From Aldrovandia affinis (lineage: Eukaryota > Chordata > Actinopteri > Notacanthiformes > Halosauridae), in assembly GCA_029706075.1 (NCBI GenBank), contig JAINUG010000048.1, positions 5,400,374 to 5,464,373 of the forward strand: a DNA stretch of 64,000 nucleotides, written 5' to 3'. A program made the position numbers and the translations under genes. Within the stretch, counting starts at the first letter, position 1; the number at the start of each line of letters is the position of its first letter. Under the pieces are notes generated by a model that saw nothing but the letters and a program-made list of their open reading frames with translations, was not told the origin of the DNA and did not search any database. Of the stretch, positions 39,420 to 49,555 are shown one piece after another.

Positions 39420-39740
39420 TGTGCTCTCTGTTTCTGTCCATCTCTAACCTCCCCAGCTGCTCTCCATCTCCATTCTCTCTTTCTCTTTCCCTTTCTACCC
39501 CTCTCACTTTCTTTCTTTCTTTCTTTCTTTCACTCTCTCTCTGTTTCTCTCTGTGTCTCCTTTCTTTTTGCTTCATCTCACATTCTTATTCACCTTCTTG
39601 TCATCGCTCTTTCTCTTTCACTACCTCTTCCTCTTTCACTGTCAATCTTTTTCTCTCACTCCCGTTCCCAATCTCTCTCTCCCTCTGGATTTCACCTATT
39701 TATCCTCCATCTGTTTCTGGCTGTCTCTCTCTGTCTTAGT
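39420..39740. repeat. CT-rich low-complexity tract with (TTTC)n
   Basis: About 320 bp of pyrimidine-rich DNA including six or so TTTC units. It explains the long Ser/Leu/Phe-rich open frames here. Confidence 0.9.
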
Positions 39741-39800
39741 TCAATTAAATTCAGTAGTGCTTTATTGGCATGACGGTGCACCACAATATTGCCAAAACAA
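39735..39800. repeat. TTTATTGGCATGAC repeat fragment
   Basis: TTCAATTAAATTCAGTAGTG followed by CTTTATTGGCATGACGGTGC matches the fragments at 13.7-14.4 kb and likewise follows a CT tract. Confidence 0.6.
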
Positions 39801-39894
39801 TTAACAATGAAACAAGAGGTCAGTTAAATATAATTAATAGAGTAGCAATAAATATAATGAAAAAGAAGCACAGTCTCCTTAAATGATAAACACT

Positions 39895-39992
39895 GGTAAT
39901 AAGAACAATACTACTAAAAAGAATAATAATGATTATGAAATAGTAATAATAAAATAATAATAAAATAATAAAAAGTAATAATAAAATAGTGA
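39895..39992. repeat. AAT-rich simple repeat
   Basis: AATAATAATAAAATAATAATAAAA-type units with interruptions. Confidence 0.85.
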
Positions 39993-40673
39993 CAACAAAT
40001 GTACCTCTTAAATTGGCATCACTGGTTGTCCCTCAGTTTGTGGCAGGAGGCTGCGCACCTTTCAGCCAATGACGAGCATGTTTTCGTCCCAGTATATAAG
40101 GGAGTTTAGCATTGCACGGCTTTGTAAAAATATGACTGCGAGTTGCTTGGGTTCCCAGAATTTTCTCTCTCTCTCTTTCGCTCTCCTCTCTTTCCCTCTG
40201 ACTGGACCATGGCCTTCTGTGTCTCTGGTTTATCTTGCATAATGGATTGTGTGTTTTGAAATACACGTCTGTTTCAAACTAAAAGACGGTAAGGAAAAAA
40301 CAAACATGCCGAAGCCCCTTTCAGAATGTGTGTTTTTCATTAGTCTGAATAAATCTGCTTTGTTGATAGAACATTTCGCTTAAATATATGCCTGCCAAAG
40401 CTATGCTAATTAGTGAACGAAAATAGTTTCTCTATTCTGGTGGTATAAGTGCTTGATAAAATCACTTCTCTTTAAGACTTCATTTTTTGCACTTCACCAC
40501 AATAGTCGACCCAAATGTCTGTCCACGAGAGAATATTGTAACTGGCATTGCATTTGGGCTGAGTCATGCTTTTTGGCTTTGGCAAAGAATGACAGCTACA
40601 ATTCCACCAGCGCCGATCAATAAGAGACACAGTAAAGACACAGGAGAACACCAGAGCTGTTTATACACAAGTG

Positions 40674-40806
40674 TGCTTACAGTAGACAGGGATGAGTATC
40701 CTCTGGCATTCTGTTTTTTGTTGTCTATTTGTGATCGAATCTGCTTACAAACAAAAGCACTTGTGTTAATTTAAGGAACCATTCATTCACCCCCAGCCAA
40801 AGTCTT
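40674..40806 (+). repeat. Duplicated intronic segment, copy 1
   Basis: Shares with 42656-42797 the blocks CTTACAGTAGAC, CTCTGGCATTCT (CATCTGGCATTCT in copy 2), TGTGATC, TTACAAACAAAAGC, AGTTAATTTA (TGTTAATTTA here) and CACCCCCAGCCAA, in the same order and spacing. It ends about 125 bp upstream of exon 9; copy 2 ends about 155 bp upstream of exon 10. Confidence 0.8.
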
Positions 40807-40810
40807 GTGC

Positions 40811-40811
<1 letters not shown>

Positions 40812-40844
<33 letters not shown>
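40812..40844. repeat. (GT)n microsatellite
   Basis: About 16 GT units, 90 bp upstream of exon 9. Confidence 0.95.
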
Positions 40845-40847
<3 letters not shown>

Positions 40848-40932
40848 GTGCATGTGCTTGTATTTATTTACTTTTGAGTGTGACTAATAAATTGTCTTTC
40901 TCCCTCTTTCTGGTTTAATTTGTCCTCCTCAG

Positions 40933-41048
40933 GGTGATCAAGGACAGGCTGGTCCCCCTGGCCCTCCAGGCCCCCTGGGACCCCAGGCCCAAGAGGACCC
41001 CCTGGGAACACAGGGAAAGATGGCCCACGGGGACCCCCTGGTGAACCG
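40933..41048 (+). CDS. col23a1: col23a1 exon 9, start of second collagen stretch (1-base gap)
   Basis: 116 bp between acceptor CTCCTCAG and donor GTATGA; 117 bp (13 triplets) is expected. The first frame gives GDQGQAGPPGPPGPLGP up to about 40983, then loses the repeat. Shifted by one base, from about 40983 it reads PGPRGPPGNTGKDGPRGPPG and ends EP in phase with exon 10. Both halves match COL23A1/COL25A1 (GDQGQ.G, GPRGPPG.TGKDGPRG). One C therefore appears to be missing from the CCCC run at 40981-40984. A sequencing or assembly error is more likely than a true mutation, because all later exons are intact. Confidence 0.9.
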
Positions 41049-42606
41049 GTATGATTCCCATTTCACTGCTGTCATCTCCTGCACAAGGAGTGGAGAGCAT
41101 CAGGCTGGACTGCCCTAAGCTCCCCTGTCAGGCACCTCTGCTGTGCGCCGCCGTCAGGCTCCTTCGTCGAGCTCCACTGTCGGGCTCCATGGCTGAGTTC
41201 CCCTTTCGCACACCGCAGTTCAACCGAACAGCTCATTATGCTGAACAGGCCATGGCACTGGAGTGAACATCAACAATAATTAAATGACTGCGAACAAAGG
41301 CGGAAGAAGCAGATACAGAGCCAGGGAGATACTCCGCTCCTGTTGGCCTTACACCACTCTGAGAGGGTGCTAGCATGGCATCACAGGCTAAGATGGACTA
41401 AGCTGATTGTAAATCAGTTGGTGGTTCCACAAAGAAGCCATAGTGGTGACATGGTTTAGGGAGGGGGAGGGGGAGGGTGGAGAGGGAGAGCATACTCAGC
41501 ACATTGAAGCCCAACAGACAGCAGCCGCTCCCTACACCAACCAGTTGTGGCTCTCGGGTACAAAGCAAAAATAGCAGGCCAGTCCCATCTCATATGGTTT
41601 GTGTAAGAGAAGACAGCCACAGAGTGTTTTAAGCACCCCCCTGTCGCATCATTCTCTGTAACAGATATGGCACAAGCTTGGCTTCAATAATGGTTTCAGC
41701 CTTGAAACAATGGCCCTTGCTCCAGGCAAAATGTGGTTTTTCAAATTAAGTTTATCACTTCAAAGGTCAATGCATTTGCACAGACACCACCAAAATGTGG
41801 TTGGATTGTGTCTGTAAGGTAATTTATATTCATCCGAGTTCAGGAATTTGATGTATCCCGCACTGCTGATTCCGCTGCAATGCAGTGGTGGGTTAAATAA
41901 CGTGCAGGGATCTTGAGGGGTGAGGGAAAAGCTGACATATTCAAATGGTAAGAACGAAATAAAACCAACCGTGGAAAAACAGGAAATGCGTCGAAATGAA
42001 AGGGCGGCAGTGAAAATAGACAGAGGGATTATTCTCCCGCTTCCTTATTTCCATTGCATTTCAAATTGATTAAAAGAAATTGAACAAACATAATGAAATA
42101 AAAGTGAATGAAATCCTCCTCCATCTTGTGCGCAGATGTCGCCGCGTCACAAATATCAAAGAAGGCCTTTTCTCTTGTTCCTTTTCTTCTTCTCTAATTC
42201 TTTTTTTTCTCTGCTTTCCAAACCCTCTTCATTTTGAGTAAGGGGAGAGCAGAGTGGAATGGTGGGAACTGGGTGTGCTACTGAACACAGTGTAGGGGGA
42301 AGAGATTTGGGGTGGTCCCACTTTCAAAAGGGCAGAGGACACAGAGACCCATTAGTGATCCATAGCACACTAGCGTACAGTCTGCCATGGCGTAGACACA
42401 CCAAGCAGCGTGGCCCAACCCGGCAGAGAGCAGGCCTCTTACTCTGGGCACTAGTGACTTCATCGTTCATTTCCCGTCCTGAAGCCCCATATCCACCTGG
42501 CACACCCCCAACACTGCACCCCAACACTGTATATCTGAACCTTCCAAAGCCAGCGGTCAGACATCAGCCAAAGAGCTGTAAAGGCCAGGACTGTGTGTAT
42601 GTGTGT

Positions 42607-42611
<5 letters not shown>

Positions 42612-42645
<34 letters not shown>
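42612..42645. repeat. (GA)n microsatellite
   Basis: About 17 GA units. Confidence 0.95.
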
Positions 42646-42648
<3 letters not shown>

Positions 42649-42655
42649 GAACATG

Positions 42656-42797
42656 GGCTTACAGTAGTTACAGTAGACTGGGGAGAGGGAAGGATCATCT
42701 GGCATTCTTTTTTTGGGGTCTTCTGTGATCAGATCTCATTACAAACAAAAGCGCTTCAGTTAATTTACGGGATCATAATCACCCCCAGCCAAGTTTT
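42656..42797 (+). repeat. Duplicated intronic segment, copy 2
   Basis: Second copy of the 40674-40806 segment, diverged by small gaps and substitutions. Both copies end in CACCCCCAGCCAA and both lie in the intron just before a Gly-X-Y exon. Confidence 0.8.
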
Positions 42798-42951
42798 CAT
42801 GCCTATGCATTGCTGGCTTCTCCTCAATTCACTTTGATGGAACATTGACATCATGTGGTGGCTTTGCAGAATGCACTTTATGCCATGCTCATTTGAAATA
42901 CACAAAAGCTGAAGAAGCTTTTGTTCAACACTAATTTTACTTTTCCCACAG

Positions 42952-42978
42952 GGTGTCCCTGGACGAGATGGGATGGAG
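42952..42978 (+). CDS. col23a1: col23a1 exon 10, collagen stretch 2
   Basis: 27 bp, acceptor TTCCCACAG, donor GTAATT. Encodes GVPGRDGME. Confidence 0.92.
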
Positions 42979-43113
42979 GTAATTTAACTGCATGTTTCCT
43001 CTTGGTCGTGCATAACGTTTATGCTTTTATATTATTCATGTGTACATATGGGCTGATTTGATAATCCACTCTTCTGGTTTCTTTGCTCTTACATTTCCAT
43101 TCTTCATACACAG

Positions 43114-43140
43114 GGGCCAAGAGGCCTGCCCGGAAAACAT
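43114..43140 (+). CDS. col23a1: col23a1 exon 11, collagen stretch 2
   Basis: 27 bp, acceptor TACACAG, donor GTAAGT. Encodes GPRGLPGKH. Only 135 bp of intron separates it from exon 10. Confidence 0.92.
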
Positions 43141-43487
43141 GTAAGTAATTCCCCCCTCACCCCTAAGAGTAATTTGCTGCAGAAGTTCTCAGGACCTCAA
43201 AGCTTGTTACTCATGCTCATGAATTCATCAAGTTTGTGCACAACCAGCTCAAATGAACTGATCAGTATATTACACCATTATAGAATCCTATCATCAGCAC
43301 ATATGGTCAGCCTGGAATAGCCACTAATCTTTAGGGCTTATCGTTATCCACTGTTGAAATAAAATCGACAATTTGTTAGTTATTGCCGCAAGCCGAATAA
43401 AACGTCCTTGCGGAAGCACATATCCGGTGTCCATCGATGTGTGTCTGTTTCTCCGCGTGTCAGAGAGTGAGTCCTCTTTCTTCACAG
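43141..43487 (+). other. col23a1: Intron 11 of window
   Basis: 0.35 kb; nothing recognised. Confidence 0.8.
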
Positions 43488-43541
43488 GGTGAAGGTGGCG
43501 AGCAGGGTTTTCCAGGACCGCTGGGACCCCCGGGGTCAAAG
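43488..43541 (+). CDS. col23a1: col23a1 exon 12, collagen stretch 2
   Basis: 54 bp, the classic fibrillar-type size, acceptor TTCTTCACAG, donor GTCAGA (C at +3 makes it weaker). Encodes GEGGEQGFPGPLGPPGSK, six triplets. Confidence 0.9.
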
Positions 43542-43754
43542 GTCAGATGATGGCACTAATGCTATTAATGATGTACAGTATGTCGGCCCTGGGAATCAGC
43601 AGCCCTGGCTGCTCACGCTCTCTGCCTCTGCTTTCATTGCTGTGGTCACGCACAGGTTAGCTGTACGATCTCTCCTGTACTGTGTGCCCTCTCCTTTCAT
43701 GTCCAACTTTCACTCTCTCTCTTTTCCATGGAGAGGGATGGCATTTTTATCCTC

Positions 43755-44040
43755 TATTTTTGCTTTTCCCCCCTTTTAGAATGCCAAACTGCATCTATAG
43801 GCCCATCCCATTGCTACAACACCCCGCAGTTAATTTAGGAGAATGTAAAGTACATGCAATTTGCCACTGCTTCTTTTCACTCTACCATCCACCAGGTAAA
43901 CTGCGCAATCATTGTCTCGGAGGAGTACGCTGCATGCACCTGATTGACTTAGGGAGTCACTATCACGCGATAAGGCTATGAATCAAAACCCTCCCTCCCT
44001 GAGCAGCACTATTGCCGATTGTAGTGATACGGAATTTCTG
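43755..44040 (-). repeat. Diverged interspersed repeat, antisense copy 4
   Basis: CCCCTTTTAGAATGCCAAAC, CCCATTGCTACAACACC, GGAGAATG, CTTCTTTTCACTC, CCACCAGG and AAACCCTCCCTCCCTGAGC are in the same order as in the 2.05 kb copy, which it resembles best. Confidence 0.5.
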
Positions 44041-44119
44041 GAGCGCACAGAGACCACACAGCATCTCTGGGTATCTGAGGCAGTGTGCCACTCCACATCC
44101 ACAGGGACACACGTCCGCC

Positions 44120-44210
44120 ATTTATTTTTTTATTTTTTTTATTTAACCTTTATTTAACCAGAAATAGTCTCATTGAGATTAAAAATCTCTTTTACAAGAG
44201 CGTCCTGGCG
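44120..44210. repeat. Teleost interspersed repeat fragment
   Basis: TTTAACCTTTATTTAACCAG followed by TCTCATTGAGATTAAAAATC and TCTTTTACAAGAG(C)GTCCTGGC is a sequence I recognise as a recurrent fish repeat. Superfamily not assigned. Confidence 0.6.
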
Positions 44211-44720
44211 TGTCCGTCACTCTGCTGTGTGGTGCCATAAGCACATGCTGGTAGTAGTATGGAAACACCAGGTTTGCCCCATTGGTTTAACATCTCAGTC
44301 AGAGGCAGACGGGATCTTGGTTGCTGGTGTTAGGAACTGCCAATGTATTCATTAGCCTGGAGCTGGAGCCAGCCTGAGATTTGTTACACTTTAGATTTTC
44401 ATTTAACGTCATAGATTGAAGGAGCAACTTAAAGAGCAAGTGAATGGTGGAGTGAGCCGCAGTCTTCAGAAATCATGCGCATGGAGATGTAACTGAGCCG
44501 GTCTGCATCCGCATGCTGCCAAGTGTGACGTCTGTGTAAGAAGTGGATGGGACACTGGAGAATCTGTGTGACAGCTCATTGTTTACTGTGGTCCCGCTCT
44601 CTGTCAGCACTGTGACCTGCAGCCTCATTATGGGTAATCGCAGAGACTTGTAGCTCCTCTGACGGCAGAGAGTGTCCTGGTGACATAGGCTCTCACTCTC
44701 TGCTGCTCTGTGTTCAACAG

Positions 44721-44783
44721 GGGGAACAGGGTGTGCCGGGTATCCAGGGGAACAGAGGTATGGACGGCTTCCCAGGGCTGAAG
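44721..44783 (+). CDS. col23a1: col23a1 exon 13, collagen stretch 2
   Basis: 63 bp, acceptor TTCAACAG, donor GTAAGA. Seven triplets: GEQGVPGIQGNR then GMDGFPGLK. Confidence 0.92.
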
Positions 44784-45862
44784 GTAAGAGCAGCGTTAAG
44801 GGAAGGGGACTTTTATTCTGGGTTTGGAGATGTATGCTGGAGGAGGAGTTTATGCTGGTGGGGTTAGAGGATGTATGACCGGGGAGGGCAGGGATGGCAG
44901 AGCACAGAGAGAGATTCCCTGCAGCGTCACCTCAGTGGTGAGGAAACCAAAGCTAGGGAAAGCAAAGTGCTGCGCAAGATATCTCTCTCTCAGAATTCAG
45001 CTCGTTCTCATAGCGTTCCATTCGACCACCGCAGTACGGAAAACAGCAGCACTTACCAGCTTTTAATCTGATTTGCCATACTGAGTTTTCAGTTTTATTA
45101 TGTGAATTAATGTTTTTCGGAATTACAAGATGTGTGGGCACATCAAGTTGAGCGAAGCTGATGGACTTTTTTGCTGAAAAAGTGAGCAGAAACTGTGACT
45201 GTAGACTGCGGTGAGATTTCAAGGCCCAAACTAATCAGCGTCACCCCGACATCTATGCTAGTTGGCTTGAGCCATCTTTCAACATGAACAAAAACATATT
45301 TTAAACCAATAATTGTGGTGTGTTTCGCAATGAGGCAGGATTTACAGGGTCTAGTGCTGCCCTACATAGACACGGCAGTTAAAATGCCTGGTATTCCAAA
45401 GCTCATTCACTGCCACTTCTGCCTGACAGGCAGTCTAGTCCCTCAGAATTCTAAACAGTGCTTTTCTGCATGAGAGGCTATGTTTATATAAATATATATA
45501 CTGCATTTATATATATTATTAAAGTAAATGTCTAGATTTTTATTTTCCACTAATAGTTTGGGTCGCAAACATTATTTCATTTAAAAGTGTGAATTCAATC
45601 TTTTTAAACCGAGTGACTTGCCTACCAAAGCCACCGACACTTAAGCTGCTTAGCTTCACACATTTCAGGACCTCTATTCCCAGCCATTTAGCCGTGCCTG
45701 TGGATACACGCTGCCTTTCGGTAAGACATTACAGCGTTTGAACAAACTCACCAGGCGCTGCTCTCAGGGACTCCTCGGGGTGTCTGGTCTGTGCAGTGAG
45801 GCGGCGGCCTGGGGCTACTGAGAGGAGGATGGATGATAATTCTCCATCTCTGTTTTCCCCAG
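44784..45862 (+). other. col23a1: Intron 13 of window (1.1 kb)
   Basis: Nothing recognised beyond an AT-rich patch near 45.48-45.53 kb. Confidence 0.75.
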
Positions 45863-45907
45863 GGAGATAAGGGGGACGTGGGAGAGATGGGACCCCAGGG
45901 AGAGATG
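45863..45907 (+). CDS. col23a1: col23a1 exon 14, collagen stretch 2
   Basis: 45 bp, acceptor TTTTCCCCAG, donor GTGAGT. Encodes GDKGDVGEMGPQGEM. Confidence 0.92.
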
Positions 45908-46863
45908 GTGAGTGGACCTCGAAGGGATGGCTACATGCTGGCGTACCACTATAGCTAAGCACAGGGCATTAAAGTGCGAAAAAGGGTCAGAGAAGTGGCC
46001 CTCCCTCTTTGAGATAGAAACCGTATGAGCTCCACGGGACGGCACCAGCACAGAACATTTAACTGCCGTTACCACGACAACCGTGGAATTACTGCCTTGT
46101 TATCCCATTAGGGAGATTTAATGGCGACGATAAAATGTTATTACTTAATCATACCTGTCCATTAGAGCGGGAGGCTGATCGGGGTTCTGTCTCCCTGCCT
46201 GGGAATTGGGATTTTATCACACTGGCACACTCTCACTGTCAGCATTTCCAGTTGGCTGAAACCCTCACATCGTGAAAATGCATACAAATACTGTCCAAGA
46301 CCACAGGATATTATTTTCATTATTATATGATAATAATGATGGTAATACTGATTTTACAGTGAAGGGGTGAACCCATCTCAAGCACCATCATTGCGTAGCA
46401 CCCAGCTAGGCGATGCCCGGCAGCCAGAACCCAAAACGCACTGTGCGCCACCAGCCAAATCAGTTTTCTATGGCTGTTTTTTTTTTTCAGAATAACTTCT
46501 TGCGACATGGCTACGTGACCTTCAGAGACAGATGATAAATGGATTGAAAGGATGGAGACAAGAAGTAATAGCTAGCGTGAACACAGTGATAATAATTTCC
46601 TGTGATTTACTCCTTTACTCTTTTTACATGATGGTAGTTATTCATATGTCATATACTCTGTCAACGCACCCATAACCTTATACTTAACCTAAGCTTGTAC
46701 ATCTTCAAAGAGTTGGAATCGTTCTGTGACTGCTGGGTTTACACTGGAACGAGGGTGGTAAAGAGAAATGCCCTGCTCAGGGGTACAACAGCAGTGTCTC
46801 ACCTGAGGCTCAATGGCACAGTCTACAGCACATATCGCACGCTGCTCTGTTTCTCTCTGACAG
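45908..46863 (+). other. col23a1: Intron 14 of window (0.96 kb)
   Basis: Contains a degenerate SINE fragment just upstream of exon 15; otherwise nothing recognised. Confidence 0.75.
46740..46820 (-). repeat. Degenerate SINE fragment
   Basis: ATGCCCTGCTCAGGGGTACAAC and AGCAGTGTCTCACCTG correspond to CTTGCTCGAGGGTACAACAG and CAGTGTCCCTCCTGGG in the fuller copy at 49.05-49.28 kb. Confidence 0.6.
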
Positions 46864-46941
46864 GGCGTACCTGGGGAGAAAGGTGCGACGGGCTCTAGTG
46901 AAGTCATCGACTTCAGCGGCAAGCTCCAGGAGGCCTTTCAA
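46864..46941 (+). CDS. col23a1: col23a1 exon 15, end of collagen stretch and NC interruption
   Basis: 78 bp, acceptor CTCTGACAG, donor GTGAGT. It starts with three triplets (GVPGEKGAT), then leaves the repeat as GSSEVIDFSGKLQEAFQ. Human COL23A1 has VVIDYDGRILDAL and COL25A1 EIIDYNGNLHEALQ at this point, so this is the conserved MACIT interruption. Spacing of hydrophobic residues fits a short helical assembly segment; that is inference. Confidence 0.93.
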
Positions 46942-47641
46942 GTGAGTTGTCCTCCACAGATCACAGGTTGGGGTCAGTTCGAGCCCTGCACTATTGCATA
47001 CATGCATTGCACTGAAGAAAAATGATTTCTCCCCCTTCGTACCATCCCCCTTTTCCTCTCCCCCTCCCCCTCCCCTCCCTCCCCCCCCCATTAACTCATC
47101 TTTTTAAATACTACAGCAAAACCGACATTCTTTCCTTTGGTAATCATTTGTGTAAATGGCATTCTGTATTGTAAGAATGCTATTTACATTCTCTTGTAAA
47201 AGAGCTATGAGCAAAACCACTCACCAGCTATTGGACACCCTCAGAACAACCTCATGTGGAATACATTTAAGATTGCAAATATCCTCCCAAACCAACTTTT
47301 TTTCTTTGTATTTCTAAATATTTTCTCCTCAACCATTTGCAGCAGTGGTTCCAGTGGCGCCATTTCTATATTAAATGATATTACAATACATAGGCGCCGA
47401 TCCCGTGGGTGCTCGGGCCCCGGAGCACCCACGGGGAAAATTATGCACGGAGCCAAATTTACATTGATTTGATAGCAAACTCCACCTAGCATACGCTGCG
47501 CGGCACCCACGGGCAGAAACATAAATCGGCGCCTATGTTACAATATATACCAATTAATCACTGTCACTGTTGTCCAAGTCCTCTGTGAGCCATCCTGAAA
47601 GTTCTTGAACATGCTGAATGTACTCTTGTTCCCCTTGACAG
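46942..47641 (+). other. col23a1: Intron 15 of window (0.7 kb)
   Basis: Contains a C-rich patch at 47.04-47.09 kb and the hAT-type MITE at 47389-47537, leaving only about 100 bp between the MITE and exon 16. Confidence 0.85.
47389..47537. mobile_element. hAT-type MITE, 149 bp, in a short intron
   Basis: Starts CATAGGCGCCGAT and ends ATCGGCGCCTATG. Internal GTGGGTGCTC and its complement-like CACCCACG blocks make it partly palindromic. It is bounded by identical 8-mers TTACAATA at 47381-47388 and 47538-47545, which points to hAT. No coding capacity. Confidence 0.9.
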
Positions 47642-47665
47642 GCCATCCACACCATCAGTGTCTCG
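47642..47665 (+). CDS. col23a1: col23a1 exon 16, NC interruption
   Basis: 24 bp small exon, acceptor CCCCTTGACAG, donor GTAACA. Encodes AIHTISVS and joins ...EAFQ to GPP of exon 17. COL25A1 has RITTLTVT before GPPGPPG at the same place. My memory of human COL23A1 lacks this segment. It is phase 0 on both sides and so skippable. Confidence 0.82.
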
Positions 47666-49416
47666 GTAACACCAGCACAAGCATGTGTTTCTGGTTGTGA
47701 TCCTACCCTATAATGCTCTAAAATATAAAACTTTATCCATCCCTGTGTTTTTGTCTGTGTGTGTGCATGTGTGAGTATGTATGTACATGTGAGTACGTGT
47801 GGGTGTGCACATATATTATGTGTGTGTGTGTGTGTGCCTGTGTTTGCATGAATGTATGCAGTGCTGTGGACAATACCTCCTAACTTCTCTTCGTCTAATT
47901 TTTTTAATCAAAACTGAAACACGAGGAGAGGCAAGACCCCTGTTTTACACGTTTGAAGCACGCCTGTGCCTCATGATAGTGTCCAGGTCACTGTGTGTCA
48001 GGACCAGCAAGTATTTTGTAGCATGGAATCTTAACCATTATTTTATATTCTCGACGGTGACACTGGACCTTTGAAACTGTTCCTTGAAACTGTCACCATT
48101 TTGGTAGCTGTTCCCAGAAATTAAAGTTACATTAAACACAGAAATAAGAAGAGCTAGGAACAGAAAGAAAACACCACGGAGTTCCACCATGCCCCCTAAA
48201 GCTTGACGTCTGCTCTATTTACTTGGTCCACTGGAACAGTTTGGCAGTAAACAGCATGCAGCACAGGCAGAATGTATTTTTTTATTTTATGGATTCCCAA
48301 TTATCTTTGTGGGTGGCATCATTTGCGATGTAAGAACTTGGTCGAGTTTCGTTCGCAAAGTGCATTGTAAAAGCATTGTCGTGGAAACGGGGCGGAATCG
48401 AAAAGCCAGAGGGCAAACAAATAGGAAATCAGCAATTACCAATATGATTTCCATATTTTATTGCTTCAAGATCATAGCATTCAAGACCAATACAAGCCTG
48501 CTTTGTTTTTGTAGAGACCAGGGGGCATGATCTAGCAATTCTAATATTCATCACAGACCATGCAGAGGCACAAGAATTCACATATTAAATGTATCACTTT
48601 GCGAAGCAGCAATATATTTGTTCTGGCACGAGGAACTGGGGCAGCACTGACTCTCTCCCTCCATTACTTTCTACTTTTCTCATAGTTTCTGGCATGGTAA
48701 CGAAACATCGTGGCCCGTCTCAGTACAGCAGTTTTGAGGTTACTCGCTGCTTAAACATCCATGCAGAGCCGAAGATGATTGACAGACAAAGAGAAAATAA
48801 CTGCTGTTTATTTACTTACGGATTACATTGTGAAATCCAGCTGCGCTGTGAAAACCTGCAGTTCTTACTCTCTGCGGACCTCCGGCAGCCACAGCGCCGT
48901 TGAAGCGAAGCCTTCAAACCCATAGTTCTCTCTGTGCATTCCAACCCACAGTCCAGACATCCGTGATCAAAACAGTGCCCACTCGCGCTGCTGCGTCAGC
49001 TGAAAAAAGTCAGGGTTACAGAGTATGCTTGCCAGTGTTGTTACATTTTACATTTGCATTTACATTTTAGGCATTTAACGCTCTTATCCAGTGCGACTTA
49101 CACAGTTTACACTTCTTTACATACAATCCATTTATACAGCTGGATATACGTATATAGGGAAGCAATTCAGGTTAAGTGCCTTGCTCGAGGGTACAACAGC
49201 AGTGTCCCTCCTGGGAATTGAACCTGCAACCTCTGAGTTACAAGCCCAGCTTCCTAACCATTACACGACACTGCCAGCCTGTTACTTGGAACCTGCCCTT
49301 GCGGAATGAACAGCAGGACATCATCCAACAGTCATGGATGATTTATGATGCAGTGTTCATCTATTTCCCGCGTCCACTGTATTTGTGAGGTAATGCATTC
49401 CTCCTCTCTTCCACAG
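47666..49416 (+). other. col23a1: Intron 16 of window (1.75 kb)
   Basis: A short GT tract lies near 47812-47836 and a SINE-like repeat at 49.05-49.28 kb. Otherwise nothing recognised. Confidence 0.8.
49047..49282 (-). mobile_element. tRNA-derived V-SINE-like repeat, antisense
   Basis: Starts with the reverse complement of the L2-type tail (GGCATTTAACGCTCTTATCCAG, TGCGACTTACA). It continues through AAGTGCCTTGCTCGAGGG, TACAACAGCAGTGTCCC and GGGAATTGAACCTGCAACC, an antisense B-box-like GGTTC(G)A(A)TCCC region, and ends near CCATTACACGACACTGCC. This is a common fish layout. Confidence 0.75.
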
Positions 49417-49469
49417 GGCCCACCTGGGCTTCCAGGTCCCCAGGGGCCCCTGGAGAGCAAGGTCCAAAG
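49417..49469 (+). CDS. col23a1: col23a1 exon 17, collagen stretch 3 (1-base gap)
   Basis: 53 bp between acceptor TTCCACAG and donor GTAGGT; 54 bp is expected. The first frame gives GPPGLPGPQG, then breaks at the GGGGCCCC run (49444-49450). In the next frame the end reads PGEQGPK, in phase with exon 18. One base appears missing from the G/C run, as in exon 9. Human COL23A1 has GPPGPQGPPGPPG at this start. Confidence 0.9.
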
Positions 49470-49555
49470 GTAGGTCTTGTCATTGCCCAAATATGGCTTT
49501 ATTGCCGTTAGCACTCTTCTCCGTGCCTCTGTCATCGGAATATGAGCAGTCGTTG

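Larger units (their letters stand above)
39380..40932 (+). other. col23a1: Intron 8 of window (1.55 kb)
   Basis: Starts with a GT run and a 300 bp CT-rich tract including (TTTC)n near 39508-39531, then a TTTATTGGCATGAC repeat fragment at 39735-39800, an AAT-rich block (39895-39990), copy 1 of a duplicated intronic segment (40674-40806) and a GT array. Confidence 0.8.
41049..42951 (+). other. col23a1: Intron 9 of window (1.9 kb)
   Basis: Contains a GA array at 42612-42645 and copy 2 of the duplicated segment at 42656-42797. The 192-codon frame 42259-42837 runs through the GA repeat and is not a gene. Confidence 0.8.
43542..44720 (+). other. col23a1: Intron 12 of window (1.2 kb)
   Basis: Holds an antisense interspersed repeat (43.75-44.04 kb) and a second repeat fragment at 44.12-44.21 kb. 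Confidence 0.8.

Noticed and set aside
39002..39739. Longest open frame in the window (245 codons, plus strand)
   Set aside because: Apart from the 24 codons of exon 8 it is translated intron and CT-rich repeat, with strong splice sites bounding exon 8.
42259..42837. 192-codon plus-strand frame
   Set aside because: Runs through a GA microsatellite and the duplicated intronic segment between two real exons.
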